A stretch of DNA of 64,000 nucleotides from Sphaerulina vaccinii (lineage: Eukaryota; Ascomycota; Dothideomycetes; Mycosphaerellales; Mycosphaerellaceae). The first letter of the stretch is position 1. Each line of letters opens with the position of its first letter. The translations under genes and the position numbers were made by a program. Where the stretch lies: contig JAKUDP010000003.1 of the NCBI GenBank assembly GCA_022570795.1, positions 2,046,001 to 2,110,000 on the forward strand, read 5' to 3'. Positions 43,289 to 54,271 of this stretch are shown here, one piece after another. Under the pieces are notes generated by a model, which was not told the origin of the DNA, made no database searches, and saw only the letters and a program-made list of their open reading frames with translations.

Positions 43289-43997
43289 ACCAATGCAGGA
43301 CTGTCACCTTACGCAACACCATACGTACTTACACTTACACCAAATTCGTGTTTGATACTATCGAATTCCGACTAGGACACGCGGCTATTCTCAAGTTGCG
43401 AGCTTGGACTCAGCACAAAGCACATATACAAGTCTACGTTTTGTCTTACAATTGTCATGAGCAATTTTTTTTGGCCAAATGGTGTGTCGTGAGTGTACGA
43501 AGCAGCACATGCGACTTGCGACGGCATCTCGTTTGAGATCTCCCTCTTCTTCATCTTCTTCTTCCTTCTCGTTCACGATACACTTCGCTCACGGATCATC
43601 TAGTCATCAATCCTCGATACGTGGCTTCCCAGCACTTGCCGACGCTTGCCAGAAGCATGGCTGTGCAGCACGAGTACCCTGGCGATCAATAAGGCGTCCT
43701 ATGCGATCTGCACTACAAGATTCGCGATATGGCCGTCTTGACGACTGTACCCATCTGCCACATATGTGACAGTCCTTACATCAACTCATATGCGCCTCAT
43801 GTAGTCTCTATTGTACTTTCTGTGGTAAGGCTGAGCAACTTATCACAGCTGATCAGAGATCACGAGAGCCTGTTTTCACACATCATGGAACATGCATAAT
43901 AAGACTGCAGGAAAAAGGAAAAGCTGACACTCTCAGAACTTCTTGATCGCTTCCAACAGCTGCTCATTCTCCAACAATAGCAACCTCAACATCCAGG
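43289..43997. other. intergenic, about 0.7 kb
   Basis: A short CTT/TTC-rich run lies at about 43543-43572. No gene was recognised. Confidence 0.45.
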
Positions 43998-44900
43998 ATG
44001 GACGAGGAAATCTCCTACAGCGAAATACGATCCCGACTTGAGGCAGCCGGTATCTCATCCACAACAGATTGAGCAAGTTCTGGCAGAACCCAACCCGCAA
44101 CAACATCTTAGCGACCTGCCATCACCACCCACATACGATGCCGCCAGCGACACCGACACGGCAATGAGAAGTCACGCTCAGCTTCTCGCGTGCTATTGGA
44201 AATCTGGAAACTCTGCCGCGCCGCTCCTCGCGCCAAAAAGGACCATTTGTCAGTCAATCAACCTGGAATGTCCAATGACAAACTTACCTACAGGCTACAG
44301 CGTTGACTTCAAGCCGCCAAGCTCGGGCCGGACATACGAACATACTCCCACAGAAACCGCAACTCGATTCAGGTCTGCGAATGTGCACATCACAGACACT
44401 GAGACTATGGTATCGACATCAAAGACAACAAGCCGAAGAACAAATGGCGCCTTCGCTGGAGTCCCTCTGTAGCGGGCTGGCATTGCGGCAGATTACTAGA
44501 TGTGGTCGAGCGTGAATGCCAACAAATATCCTGGAAAGAAAGTTGTGAGATGCAGGACTACGCAGATGAAGTCGAATAACTTTGCTCGAGGAAAGCTGCA
44601 GCCTCTGGAGCCCTGTCAAGGTGTCATGTGGGAAGAGGATGCAGCAGGGGAAGTTGGACAGTTCGAGTTCCCGAAAGACATGTGGGAGAGCGCTGACAAC
44701 GAAGACTGGGATGATATGGTCAGCAATGCGATAATACAGCTTTACCGAGCTGTGATGAGGTGGGATACGGCGCCTCCTGCTCGGGCGAGGCGTTCGGATA
44801 GTGTTGATGGTGGTAGTAGTAGTACCATGGCGATCGTAGCATCTACGAATGCGATGTGTTGGGTCATGATATCGATGGCCTGGCTGGATCTTGGAAGCCT
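43998..44900 (+). pseudogene. probable degenerate gene spread over several frames
   Basis: An ATG at 43998 opens MDEEISYSEIRSRLEAAG and stops after 24 codons. A second frame continues with IEQVLAEPNPQQHLSDLPSP and PTYDAASDTDT. A third holds YGIDIKDNKPKNKWRLRWSP (about 44406-44577), then a fourth stretch reads EFPKDMWESADNEDWDDMVS (about 44665-44730). Each piece has protein-like composition, yet no simple splice pattern joins them. I read this as a relic with frameshifts; a multi-intron gene is the alternative. No family recognised. Confidence 0.35.
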
Positions 44901-44944
44901 TGGATGCCGCGAGCGAGGCGAGACATTAGAGGGCCTTGTTGCAA

Positions 44945-46930
44945 GAAATCGACCAAGTCAAAGGGCTATAACATTCGCTCTCCGTTCACGCATCGACAAA
45001 ACATCCGCACCAGGTCTGGGGAGTGAACAGTGTAGTAGTTCGAGCACCGCAAAAGGGCGCCGCACTTCAGGTCCTTTATTTCGACCAAGTCAAAACATGC
45101 CTCACCTGTCTCTGCTCACAGAATAAGAACAATGCACAAGATAGTTTCTTTCTGAGGAGCGTGGTGGTTTGGTCGATGCAGAGAGACTGTCCACTTCTAG
45201 TCGAGGTTGCAAAGGCCCGAATAGGAGATACTTTAGCGATGCAGAGAGACCTGAATTTCTATTGGTATATTTTGACGAAGTCAAACTTCTATGCGACTTA
45301 TCTTAATGTATCGAGATAGCTTTAGCACCGCCTTGGAAACCTACACAGCGTGATCAGTACAGATAGTACAGAGATATGCAGTCGAAGACTCGGATTTTGC
45401 CTCCAAGTCAAGCGTCCGGATTGCCTCTCTCTGCTCTCAAGCAGCACTGAAATACAATAGTCTATAGACCTCCATTGGCACAGTTAGCACATGGAAACGG
45501 AGAGAATGAAAGACTCTAGATGTGCATCGATCACATATAAGCTATGCTTACAAATTCACAAGAGCTCTCTCTCTGCTCACGAGCAGCACTGTATACAATA
45601 CTTTGTCGACTTCCATTGGCATAGTTAGCACGCGAAATCACAGAGCAGGACGAGTTCTAATGGTATATCAGATCACACGTAGGCTATGCTTATACCTTCA
45701 CAAATGCTCTCTCTGCTCTGGAGCAGCACTGGATTCCAATATCTTGTTGACATCTAGGTTGTTGGTATCGTAAGCATGTCGCTGGCCTGGGGGCAGTCTG
45801 TAGGTAGGTAGTAAGGCAGTCCAGATGGAAGAAGTGCCACTGGTTCTCTTGAGTGTCTGCGTACTTGATCCCGTGCATACTGTCTATGCTTTCAGATTGG
45901 AGAAAGATCTGCACTACAGCTTGTCTCCGACGAGCGTAGTAATTTGGTCGATTGGGAGGCAGTCCACTTCTGATTGTCCACCTTGGTTAAGTGAAACAAC
46001 TATACCTCTCCTCTCTCTGCTTCCAGACTGAAAACAGATTCGCGAGCCATCTGGAAGTCGAGCAGCGTGGTACTCCGGTGGTGCTAGGGAGACAGTCCAC
46101 TTCCGGTCTTTTATTGTGACTGAGTCAAACACCCATCCCTCCTCTCTATTTCCAGATCGGAACAGGATCCGCACTCCATCTGACACCTCGGTAGCGCAGT
46201 GCTTATGCATGGGGCTGAGAGCGTGTGTTCTAGACGGCTCAAGATTTCACTATGTCGGATTGTGAGTGAAGTGGACGTGTGGACATAGTCGAAATCCGTC
46301 GGTTTCTACGCGTACATCTATCTCTGTGGTCTCGAAGCCACTGGGCCACCTCACTCAGCTCCGCAGCGCGATTCCGGATTCCATTTGTTTTCAGAGAGCG
46401 ACCTAGTCGCACATTTTGACTAAGTCAAATGCCCATTCCTCCTGTCTCTGCTTTCGGACTGGAAAGGTAGTCGCACCTCTTCTGAGACCTACGCGGCGTG
46501 GTTAGCACGAATTACGCAGAGAGACATACAGATCTAGTCGTCAATTTTGACTAAGTCAAACTTCCCCGACTTCTCTCTCTGGTTCCACATCGAGAAAGCA
46601 TTTGGACCACGCCAGGATTCGCGGCAGCGTAGTCACCACGCCAGGATTCGCGGCAGCGTAGTCACATCGGCGATGCAGAGGCACCCGCATTCCGGGTAGT
46701 ATATTTTGACTAAGTCAAACTTCCATAACACTCATCTCTGCTTACGCATCGAGATATCTTAAGCACCACAATGGGAAGCTACACGACGTGGTCAGTAGGA
46801 CTAGCACAGAGACATGTGTAACCCAAGCCGTGATTTTGACTAAATCAAACGTACAGAACTCTTGTCTCTGCTTACCCGCCCAAAAATGATTTGGACACCG
46901 TCTGCGAACTGGACGCCATAGTCAGTAGAG
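44945..46930. repeat. degenerate ~130-145 bp tandem repeat array with palindromic box
   Basis: The palindrome-like box TTTGACTAAGTCAAA, exact or degenerate, recurs near 44950, 45080, 45271, 45404, 45980, 46114, 46413, 46544, 46703 and 46833. Most intervals are 128-136 bases, or close to it once a 29-base insert is removed. Between boxes, similar pieces recur: CTCTGTCTCTGCTT.C.GA.CGAGA, then CTACACGACGTGGTCAGTA, then CACAGAGACAT. A sub-block at 45425-45790 repeats TCTCTGCTC..GAGCAGCACTG at 45425, 45569 and 45708 (period 139-144). No coding frame or transposase is present. Confidence 0.85.
46608..46665. repeat. perfect 29 bp tandem duplication
   Basis: 46608-46636 and 46637-46665 are identical (CACGCCAGGATTCG... 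to GTAGTCAC). The perfect match inside an otherwise diverged array means a recent event. Confidence 0.95.
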
Positions 46931-47069
46931 ACACACTGTGAAAACGTGCTGTGTTGACATGCATACAGTGAGCAAAATGCTCGCGGTAAGCCTACCTAAC
47001 TCTGAATCTGCATCATGTCTCTGCCGATCATGCTTCCAAACATTGCACTTCCACGTCACCACCAGCAGC

Positions 47070-49250
47070 CTAGTCTTCGATCTTTACCCGAGTGAACTCT
47101 GTGTTCGCCTTCTTCACCTGCTGAGCCTTGGGACGCATGATGAGAGGTCTCAGCACCTTGAGTGCCTGCTTCACCTGGGAAGTGACCTCACCCACATCAG
47201 AGCCATTGTTCTTGTTGCGAGTAGGGTCCTGTGCTCCACGGACAATGTTGTGAACATGCTGGTAGAGATCGTTCCAGATGCCCGTGGCTTGAGCTCCGCA
47301 CTCAGAGACTTCTGGAGTGTTCTTTCCCGCCAGCTTGTTAGCCTGCTTCACCGCGCCATTGGTCATGCTCAGAACGTTGCTCCGAGAATGAACGCCAATG
47401 AGCTGTCCATAGGCCAGCTCGGTGGGCGGCAGGTCGACGGAAGCAGACTGAGGAAAGGCGGAATCACGTTGAGCGTGAGCTGGGAACCCAGGAGGCACCA
47501 GGTGAGACCTGCTAGCCTTCTCGGCCTTAGACGGCCTCGGCTTCCTCGGTCCCTTGCGACGAGGAGGCTGCGTGGTGGAAGTATATCCCATGAGCCGGTC
47601 AGCTGGGTGGGAGGAGCCTCCACTCTTGAAGTCCGGACGGGGCTCTCTGAAACCCACGTCGATTGACGCTGACCGGCTGCTGCTACCTTGAGTGGCTTGA
47701 TTGGACGTAAAGTCGAGAGAGCGAGGGTCTGTGAGGCGAGGGCCAAGCGGAAGGGAGTTCTCACCACTCTGGCGAGGACCGCACTTAATGTTCCTGACAG
47801 GGAGGACAGCCTCAATCGGTGTGGCAGCAATCATGGCCAGTCTCTCCGAACTGATACCCTCCAATGCTGCAGTGGGTATTGGCGAAGGAGCGCGAGCCGG
47901 CGGCTGATCAGGCTCGTACTCGACGATTTCGCCCGGCTCCAGATTGTCATCAACCTGCTCGGCCGCTGACTCGGCCGGTGACTCGACCACTGATGGCACC
48001 ATGGACTCAATCGCCGAGTCAATCAGCTCTTCCACGGCACACTCAACTCCCAAAGGCCTCTGTGTACCAACAGAAGCTGGCATGCGTGCGGCGACAACGC
48101 TTTGGGCGCTGTCAATCAGCTCTTCGATGGCACGATCAGCCTCAGTAGGCATCTGTGTACCAGCAAAAGCTGGCATGCGTGCAGCGACAAAGTCTTGGGT
48201 GTTGCCATTGTCCTCATGAACCACTGGCTGGACGGCTGGCTGGACCAATGGACCAGCCGTCGGCTTGGCGAGCTGGACGGATACCTGTTGGCCGTGAAGA
48301 GTCTTGCCACTCAACTCCTTGATAGCATGTACGGCTTCGAAAGCATTCCACACGTGCACGAAGGCATAGCCCATTGCGACACCTTTCGGGTCGGTGGGAA
48401 GCGTCAATGTCTCACTGTGATACAGATTAGCTGACCACCTGATGGATTCTGTCGTGGCAAGTGTGCATACATGTGGTGGTATTGGAAGAAGTCCTCCAGC
48501 TCTTTCTTTGTAGTATCCTCATTCAAGTTGCTAATATGCAGCCGCCTGGTCGCAGCAGCGCTTGCAACAGCGGCCTGGATGGGACTCGCGTCTGCTGGCT
48601 TCTGCTGAACCTGAATGTGGACTCTGCGGTCGAGCATAGTGCTGCCGTTGAGCTCGTTCATAGCACGCTGCGCGTCAGCTGGAAATGCCATGTCGACAAA
48701 GGCGAATCCGATCGGCTTCGAAGTGAGAGGGGCGGTGAGCAACGATATCGATTCACTGCTGTCGGTATTAGCCCGCATTCATGTCACGGTAGGGTAAGGG
48801 CGCATACATGTGATGGTCCTCAGCCAACTTTGCCAAATCTGCCTCTGTAATCGCCTCTGCTAGGCCCGTAATGAGAAGTCTCCGGCCCTCAGCAGCTGCA
48901 GCGTCCCAATCAGTGGTTTGCTGCAGCTTCTCGAATGATCCTGGCTTGTAAAAGCCAGCATCAAGAGCTGCGCATCGGCGGCCAGGGTGCATCGTCTGGC
49001 ACTGCTGGCACAGTCCGTGGCAGCTCGACCAGGTGTGCCCAGTGTCGTTGCAGTGGAGACACGGCGGCTGCTCAGGGAGTACGGCAACCACTGTGTCGCT
49101 GTCGCCGTCTTTGGTGACTCTGAGGCGCTTCACCAGCTGATCATGCGTGCACGAGGTCGCTGGCGAGCGAGGACGCTTGAGGCCGGCAGCTGGAAGTAAT
49201 TAGCATCGTGGCTGTGGAGGCAGTGCGCGCAATTGCTTACCGATATCCAT
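47070..49250 (-). CDS. RNA-binding protein with zinc knuckle and repeated RRM modules
   Basis: Four exons on the minus strand (49250-49241, 49189-48808, 48758-48471, 48414-47070) give 674 aa. The first coding exon is only 10 nt (ATG GAT ATC G). Cysteine pairs CLHCNDTGH.WSSCHGLCQQC (about residues 46-66) form a zinc-knuckle-like motif. Two RRM-like modules follow: RRLLITGLAEAITEADLAKL with KPIGFAFVDMAFPADAQRAM, then RRLHISNLNEDTTKKELEDF with GYAFVHVWNAFEAVHAIKEL. Each module is cut by a phase-2 intron at the same site. The disordered C-terminal part contains a ~32-residue duplication (VAARMP...EELIDSA). It probably binds RNA in fungal mRNA metabolism; no named orthologue is recognised. Confidence 0.82.
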
Positions 49251-50458
49251 GGCCGGCGGTCTTCTGGCTGTGTTCTCGTGTTGGTGTTTGTGAAGTTGTG
49301 TCAGAGGCAGAGAGCTTGAAGTGAGAAGTGAGCTTTGAGCTTTGAAGAAGTAAACAACGACCGTTTCGCAACCCCTGCAACCTCCACGGAATTGGTAAGA
49401 GCAGCCTAAACAACGAGATCAAGACCACTTCTCCATTTCCATATTCTCGAGAATTCGTGCAGTCAACGACAATCCTGGTGTCGTGGTGCTTGATGACACT
49501 CGGAGAGGCACTCTCTTCTTGTGCAGTCCAGCAAAACCAGATCTCAAACTCGCCTGCAACATCGTCCAGGGCAGGAGCGACTTTCCCAAGGCACCCAGAA
49601 CAAGATGCTCTATGTTCTCGTCCGTGTTCTCTCTGCATCATGCGAACTCCACGGCGCGGCATTCTAACATGCTTCAGGAACATCCCATCACGCAGGAAAC
49701 GGAGAGCTGCCGCCGGTCATCCTCTCCTCGAAATCTCGCGATGAGTACTTAGTTCACCGCCGCCGCTGCTGCTGCCACTGAGGCCTTCTCTCTGCCAAAG
49801 GGCTCTCCAGCCCGAGCGACAGCCACGCCATTGCAATCCCAGACAGCGCAGATGAGGCGTCCCAATGGTCTCCAGAGACGCTGTTCGGCTACGAGCAGTT
49901 TTGTATCCTATGGAGTCGCTCAGACCATGGCCACACAAGCAGTTCACGTCTGCTGCTACCATCGAGCTCCCATGCTCTGTAGACATTCAACTGCCATGAC
50001 TGCTATGTAACAGTCATCCTTATCAGTCACTGTCGTGGTTGATGCTCATCTTGCATGATCTGTTCGCTTCTTGAGCGCGTACTCTCCATGGTTCTTCGAC
50101 CTTGCCCACATGCACACGAAGCTCCGTTCCTCTTGCTTCGCGTGACAGATCATCCTCATGCTGTCCGCGTACTTTTGCGCGTGCTCCCAGTCATCACCCA
50201 TCTCATCTCATCTCCTGAACTTTTTATCGCCCTTCTCGCTCTTCCTCTCAAGCGTAGCCGTGATGCTGAACGCTGATGCTGCACGAGAGGAGACTTGTGA
50301 AGTGAAGTTGGGAAAGGAGCGACGCGTCTTCCTGCCTCAGGCAACAGCATCGACCTTTCGACCTCAACAGTCAGTCGAGATCGCATGCCACATTCGGAAC
50401 AGTATTATAAACACCTACGATGATACTACGACAATTGAGCTGAGACTTGCGAGTGATA
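49251..50458. other. divergent spacer, about 1.2 kb
   Basis: This is the promoter region between the RRM gene and the auxilin-like gene. Several open frames exist, none with recognisable content. Confidence 0.45.
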
Positions 50459-53170
50459 ATGGACGATCTGCTCAGCGAGGATTGGCAAAAGCCAGCCAAG
50501 CCAACGACATCGAGCGGCAATACGAACGCAAGCACATTCGCATCGAGCTATAGCAGTCTACGAGGGAGTCCTGCTTTACCACCTTCGAGAACTGTATCGC
50601 CAGCCATCAGTAGACCAACTAGTACTGTCAACGGAAGTAGTAGCGCGAAGTCAAGCGGCGGCGATGCGTTTGGTAACCTCTTGGGTTCGAAGAAGCCAGC
50701 TAGCAGCAACATTTCTATACAGGAAAGACAGAAGCAGCTGATCGAGGAGAAGCGACGGCAGCAGGAGCAACAAGGGCAACAATGGGATACCTTGGGAAGC
50801 GGCAGAGGGACGCCGGAGGCACGTGGCCCTTCGCCAGCGATACCACAGCAGTCACAGGATGCGGAGGACGATATCATGGCTGCATTCAATAAGGACGCGC
50901 CTGTCGACAGATCCAGTCACTTTCCACCGCCTAGTTCAGGAGCAGCAAGCGGCAGAAGCACACCTGCGTTCCAGCCAGTTCCCGCGCAGATACCTACGAG
51001 CAATGGTGGGTTTGACGAGGACGATGACCCCTTTGGACTTGGTTCTGTGCCGAAGCAGAGCAATGGTCATACCACAGCTCCTGTCAGGCCGTCGAACGGC
51101 GACGACGATATCCTTGGCGATCTGGCAAAGCCAGTGACGGCACGTCCAGTCGAGACACATCGCATACCGGAACGGGTTGAAGTATCGGAGGCTTTTGGCA
51201 TGGAAGAGCCAGAGGACCGGGCACTGGCAGAGCTCATCGATATGGGCTTCCCTGCGGACAATGCCAAGTTAGCACTCTCAGAGAATAGAGGCGATGTGCA
51301 AGGGGCAGTAGGCTGGCTATTGCAACAGGCACATGAAGAATCGAAACAAAAGGCAAAGGCTGAGGCTGCTGAAAGGCGGCGGAGTCCACCTGCGACAAGC
51401 AGAAGTCCGCAACGAAGAACTCGGGAGCAAGATAATGTGCCAGCATGGATGCGCGAAGAGTCACGATCCAGCTCAGCCAATGCACGACGGCAAGATAGCA
51501 GATCCCCTGCTAATGGCGAGAAGGATCCAGCAGCCGTGGCGCAGGAGTATGGCACGAAATTCCTGAAAGGCGCCACGTCTTTGTGGAAAGCAAGCCAGAA
51601 ACAGATGGCTAAGACGGTTGCTGAGTTTCAGCAAGAACGTGATCCTAGCCAACCCAAATGGATGCAGGAACCCGCCGCAGCTCCTGGCAGGTCGAACAGT
51701 CAACAACGTCAAGATCTGACTCGCGCTAAGCAACGAGAGATGCAGGCTACTGACGAAGCGGCAATGCTCGACGCGCCTCGAGAACGACCTCAGAAGCCAG
51801 CGAGACCCTCAGCAGCAGAACGCCCTGCTCCACTGACCTCGAGCTATCGTGATCCGGAAGAGCCACTGGCGCATAGACCTGCGACGCAACCAAAGTTCAA
51901 GCAACAGCCAGCTCCAGCACCAGCTCAGCGAGCCGCAACCAAGCTTACCAGACAGCAAGTGGAAGATCAAGCGGCCCAGGCGTACGTTAGTTCCGCACGC
52001 CGAAGAAAAGCACCTCCAAAGCCTGAGCCTACACCAGAGCCAGAAGTCGACCTCTTCAGTCCTGCTCCAGCTCAAGTTACCCAGGCTAAGACAGTTGCTG
52101 CTAGGCCTGCGTCGAGACCGACTCCCTGTCCAACTCCTGTGCGGCCTAACGCACCTCCGCGAAACGTGCCGAGCGTATCACCGTCTGCATTGGCAACATC
52201 TGCGCAGCACCGCAAAGCTGGCGGAGAGGCATTCAAGCGTGGTGATTATGCCTCTGCGCATGACTCCTACGCTGCAGCTCTTCGACCTCTTCCCGCGCTA
52301 CATCCACTTACGATCATTGTGCTCAGCAATCGAGCTCTTACCGCACTCAAGACTGGTGACCCGAAGCTAGCTATCTCTGATGCAGATCAGGCACTCACCG
52401 TTATTGGCGTGAGTCAAGGCATTGGCGAGACAATAGATCTGGGTGCGGGCGAAGGCACGAAAGATATGCGTGAGTTCTACGGCAAAGCAGTCATGCGTAA
52501 GGCCGAAGCGCTGGAACATCTTGAGAAGTGGAATGAGGCTGCAGCTGTGTGGCGTACTGCCATTGAAGGTGGCATTGGAGGTGCAGTCAGTCTACGAAGT
52601 CGTGACCGCTGCGAGAAGACTGCCGCTCCTAAACCCACAACTACAGCTGCTGCACCACGCAAGCCTGCTGCGACATCTACCCGGGCTGGGCCCACGAAGT
52701 CCTTGGGAAATAGCATACAACGACCAACCTTACCAGGACCGAAGGAGACTGAGGCTGTCAACAAGCTGCGCGCTCAGAACGCAGCAGCAGACAAAGCTGA
52801 CGATGAGAAGTTCGCATTGACGGATCAAGTCGAAGCTCGGCTCACTGCATGGAAAGGTGGCAAAGCGGACAACCTGCGATCTCTATTGCAAAGTCTGGAT
52901 GGTGTGCTATGGGAGAGCGCCGGTTGGAAGAAGGTCGGTATGAGTGATCTTGTGCTGCCAAATAAGGTGAAAATTATATATATGAAGGCTATTGCTAAGG
53001 TGCATCCTGACAAGGTAAGTCGACAGTTTCTTGCTCATTACTGTGAATGCTTACTGACCATGTTACAGATCGCACAAGATGCCACGACCGAACAACGAAT
53101 GATAAGCGCAGCTGTGTTCAGCACGCTTAATGAAGCCTGGGATAAGTTCAAGAAGGACAACAATCTATAG
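50459..53170 (+). CDS. SWA2: auxilin-like protein with UBA, TPR and C-terminal J domain (Swa2-like)
   Basis: Two exons (50459-53014, 53069-53170; 54 nt phase-0 intron) give 885 aa. The long disordered N-terminus has DPFGL and D-rich motifs (DDDPFGLGSV, DDDILGDLA) suited to clathrin/adaptor binding. The UBA domain is at about 249-292 (RALAELIDMGFPADNAKLAL). TPR repeats are at about 578-720 (HRKAGGEAFKRGDYASAHDS). The J domain at the end has the motif HPDK, with the intron immediately after it. Swa2/auxilin recruits Hsp70 to uncoat clathrin vesicles and acts in ER inheritance in yeast. Domain order and length agree. The start MDDLLSEDW was preferred to a non-ATG codon upstream. Confidence 0.92.
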   Translation: MDDLLSEDWQKPAKPTTSSGNTNASTFASSYSSLRGSPALPPSRTVSPAISRPTSTVNGSSSAKSSGGDAFGNLLGSKKPASSNISIQERQKQLIEEKRRQQEQQGQQWDTLGSGRGTPEARGPSPAIPQQSQDAEDDIMAAFNKDAPVDRSSHFPPPSSGAASGRSTPAFQPVPAQIPTSNGGFDEDDDPFGLGSVPKQSNGHTTAPVRPSNGDDDILGDLAKPVTARPVETHRIPERVEVSEAFGMEEPEDRALAELIDMGFPADNAKLALSENRGDVQGAVGWLLQQAHEESKQKAKAEAAERRRSPPATSRSPQRRTREQDNVPAWMREESRSSSANARRQDSRSPANGEKDPAAVAQEYGTKFLKGATSLWKASQKQMAKTVAEFQQERDPSQPKWMQEPAAAPGRSNSQQRQDLTRAKQREMQATDEAAMLDAPRERPQKPARPSAAERPAPLTSSYRDPEEPLAHRPATQPKFKQQPAPAPAQRAATKLTRQQVEDQAAQAYVSSARRRKAPPKPEPTPEPEVDLFSPAPAQVTQAKTVAARPASRPTPCPTPVRPNAPPRNVPSVSPSALATSAQHRKAGGEAFKRGDYASAHDSYAAALRPLPALHPLTIIVLSNRALTALKTGDPKLAISDADQALTVIGVSQGIGETIDLGAGEGTKDMREFYGKAVMRKAEALEHLEKWNEAAAVWRTAIEGGIGGAVSLRSRDRCEKTAAPKPTTTAAAPRKPAATSTRAGPTKSLGNSIQRPTLPGPKETEAVNKLRAQNAAADKADDEKFALTDQVEARLTAWKGGKADNLRSLLQSLDGVLWESAGWKKVGMSDLVLPNKVKIIYMKAIAKVHPDKVSRQFLAHYCECLLTMLQIAQDATTEQRMISAAVFSTLNEAWDKFKKDNNL

Positions 53171-53800
53171 ATCAAAATATAGAGTCGTACTGAATCACTC
53201 AACCCTCTGATAAGCTTCAAACAAGACGTGCGAAACGAGTCATCGGCCTGTGCTCTCCTCCTCTCGCTCACCCTTCAGTCTTGTTGCAGCGACAGCAACC
53301 TCAGTAGCACAGACGGCCTTCATTCAGGAGAGTACCTTGTCGTAGACAGGACCCACTGATGGATTTACTGTACACGAAGGCGGCGATCCGAAAACATCGT
53401 GGAATGTGATCGCAACAACTGGACAAGAGAGAAGATAGTAGCAGAACAATCGCACTCGCCATATGGATTGAGCAGCAGCACTAAGTGTGGTCCAGGCAGA
53501 CCACCTGGTCGTTAGCGAAGAAGAACTGTGTATGTCAGGCACCAGCTAGGCTGACGACTTACTGACTGAGCCACGGAGGCTCGGACGACTGTTAGAGATA
53601 TTGCAATTCGAGTCGTGTATCAATGCTAAGTCCTGCCTCGCTGCCTTGTAGAAACGAGCAGCAAACTCAAGGTACACATATCGATCATGGTAGAGCTTTC
53701 ATGAGCCTTGGAGCAAACACATTTGCAGCAATGAAGCGTGGCGCGGATACATATACTGCGGTCATGTCACTGAAATCAGTCCTGCTCCATCGACCACGCC
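53171..53800. other. intergenic with one unit of the 246 bp repeat family
   Basis: See the repeat at 53432-53660. No gene was recognised. Confidence 0.45.
53432..53660 (-). repeat. solitary unit of the tRNA-like 246 bp repeat family
   Basis: AGCAGAACAATCGCACTCGCC (53443 on) and GACGACTTACTGACTGAGCC (53553 on), followed by GGACGACTGTTAGA, match the units at 58.0-58.7 kb in the same order and spacing. It is diverged, with the A-box equivalent weakened. Confidence 0.6.
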
Positions 53801-54271
53801 ATGTACCGAACACCAGAGACCAACCGCGGGACTGGGCACGCAGCCGTTGAGGCAAAGTCTCCCAAGCAGACCTGGGAGTGGTCATACAAACTGGAACACC
53901 TAGTTCTCTTACACTGCATGCACCGAGCAATCCAGTACGAGGATCTCAATGCGCTGATTCGATGCTTCAAGCAGCAGTATGACAGTATGTTACGGTTAAT
54001 TTCGCCTTCTCACACCTACACCTACACCTTCTCACATCTACACCGATGATGTCCGCTAATCGATATAGTCACGGCCACATCCGAACAAATCATGCATAGA
54101 GTCCACGAGTTGAGACAGCAGCAGAAGGATCTGTTCGAAGAATTTGGTGATTATCCTAAGATTGATCCGAAGACAAATAGTGTGCTGAAGGATGATGTGG
54201 ATATGAAATTGGTACAGGAGATGGGGGAGTGGAGGCTGGTTCTGAGGGATCAACGGGATAGAGGAGGATGA
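53801..54271 (+). CDS. small helical protein of unknown function
   Basis: Two exons (53801-53984, 54069-54271; 84 nt phase-1 intron) give 128 aa. MYRTPETNRG opens the frame. WEWSYKLEHLVLLHCMHRAI and QYEDLNALIRCFKQQYDS look like helices, and exon 2 reads EQIMHRVHELRQQQKDLFEE, a probable coiled coil. No signal peptide or membrane segment is visible. The splice junction joins two protein-like frames cleanly, which is the main support. I do not recognise the family. Confidence 0.45.

Noticed and set aside
44500..45319. Open frames entering the repeat array
   Set aside because: The later parts read through repeat units. Only the protein-like pieces before about 44900 are kept, as a relic.
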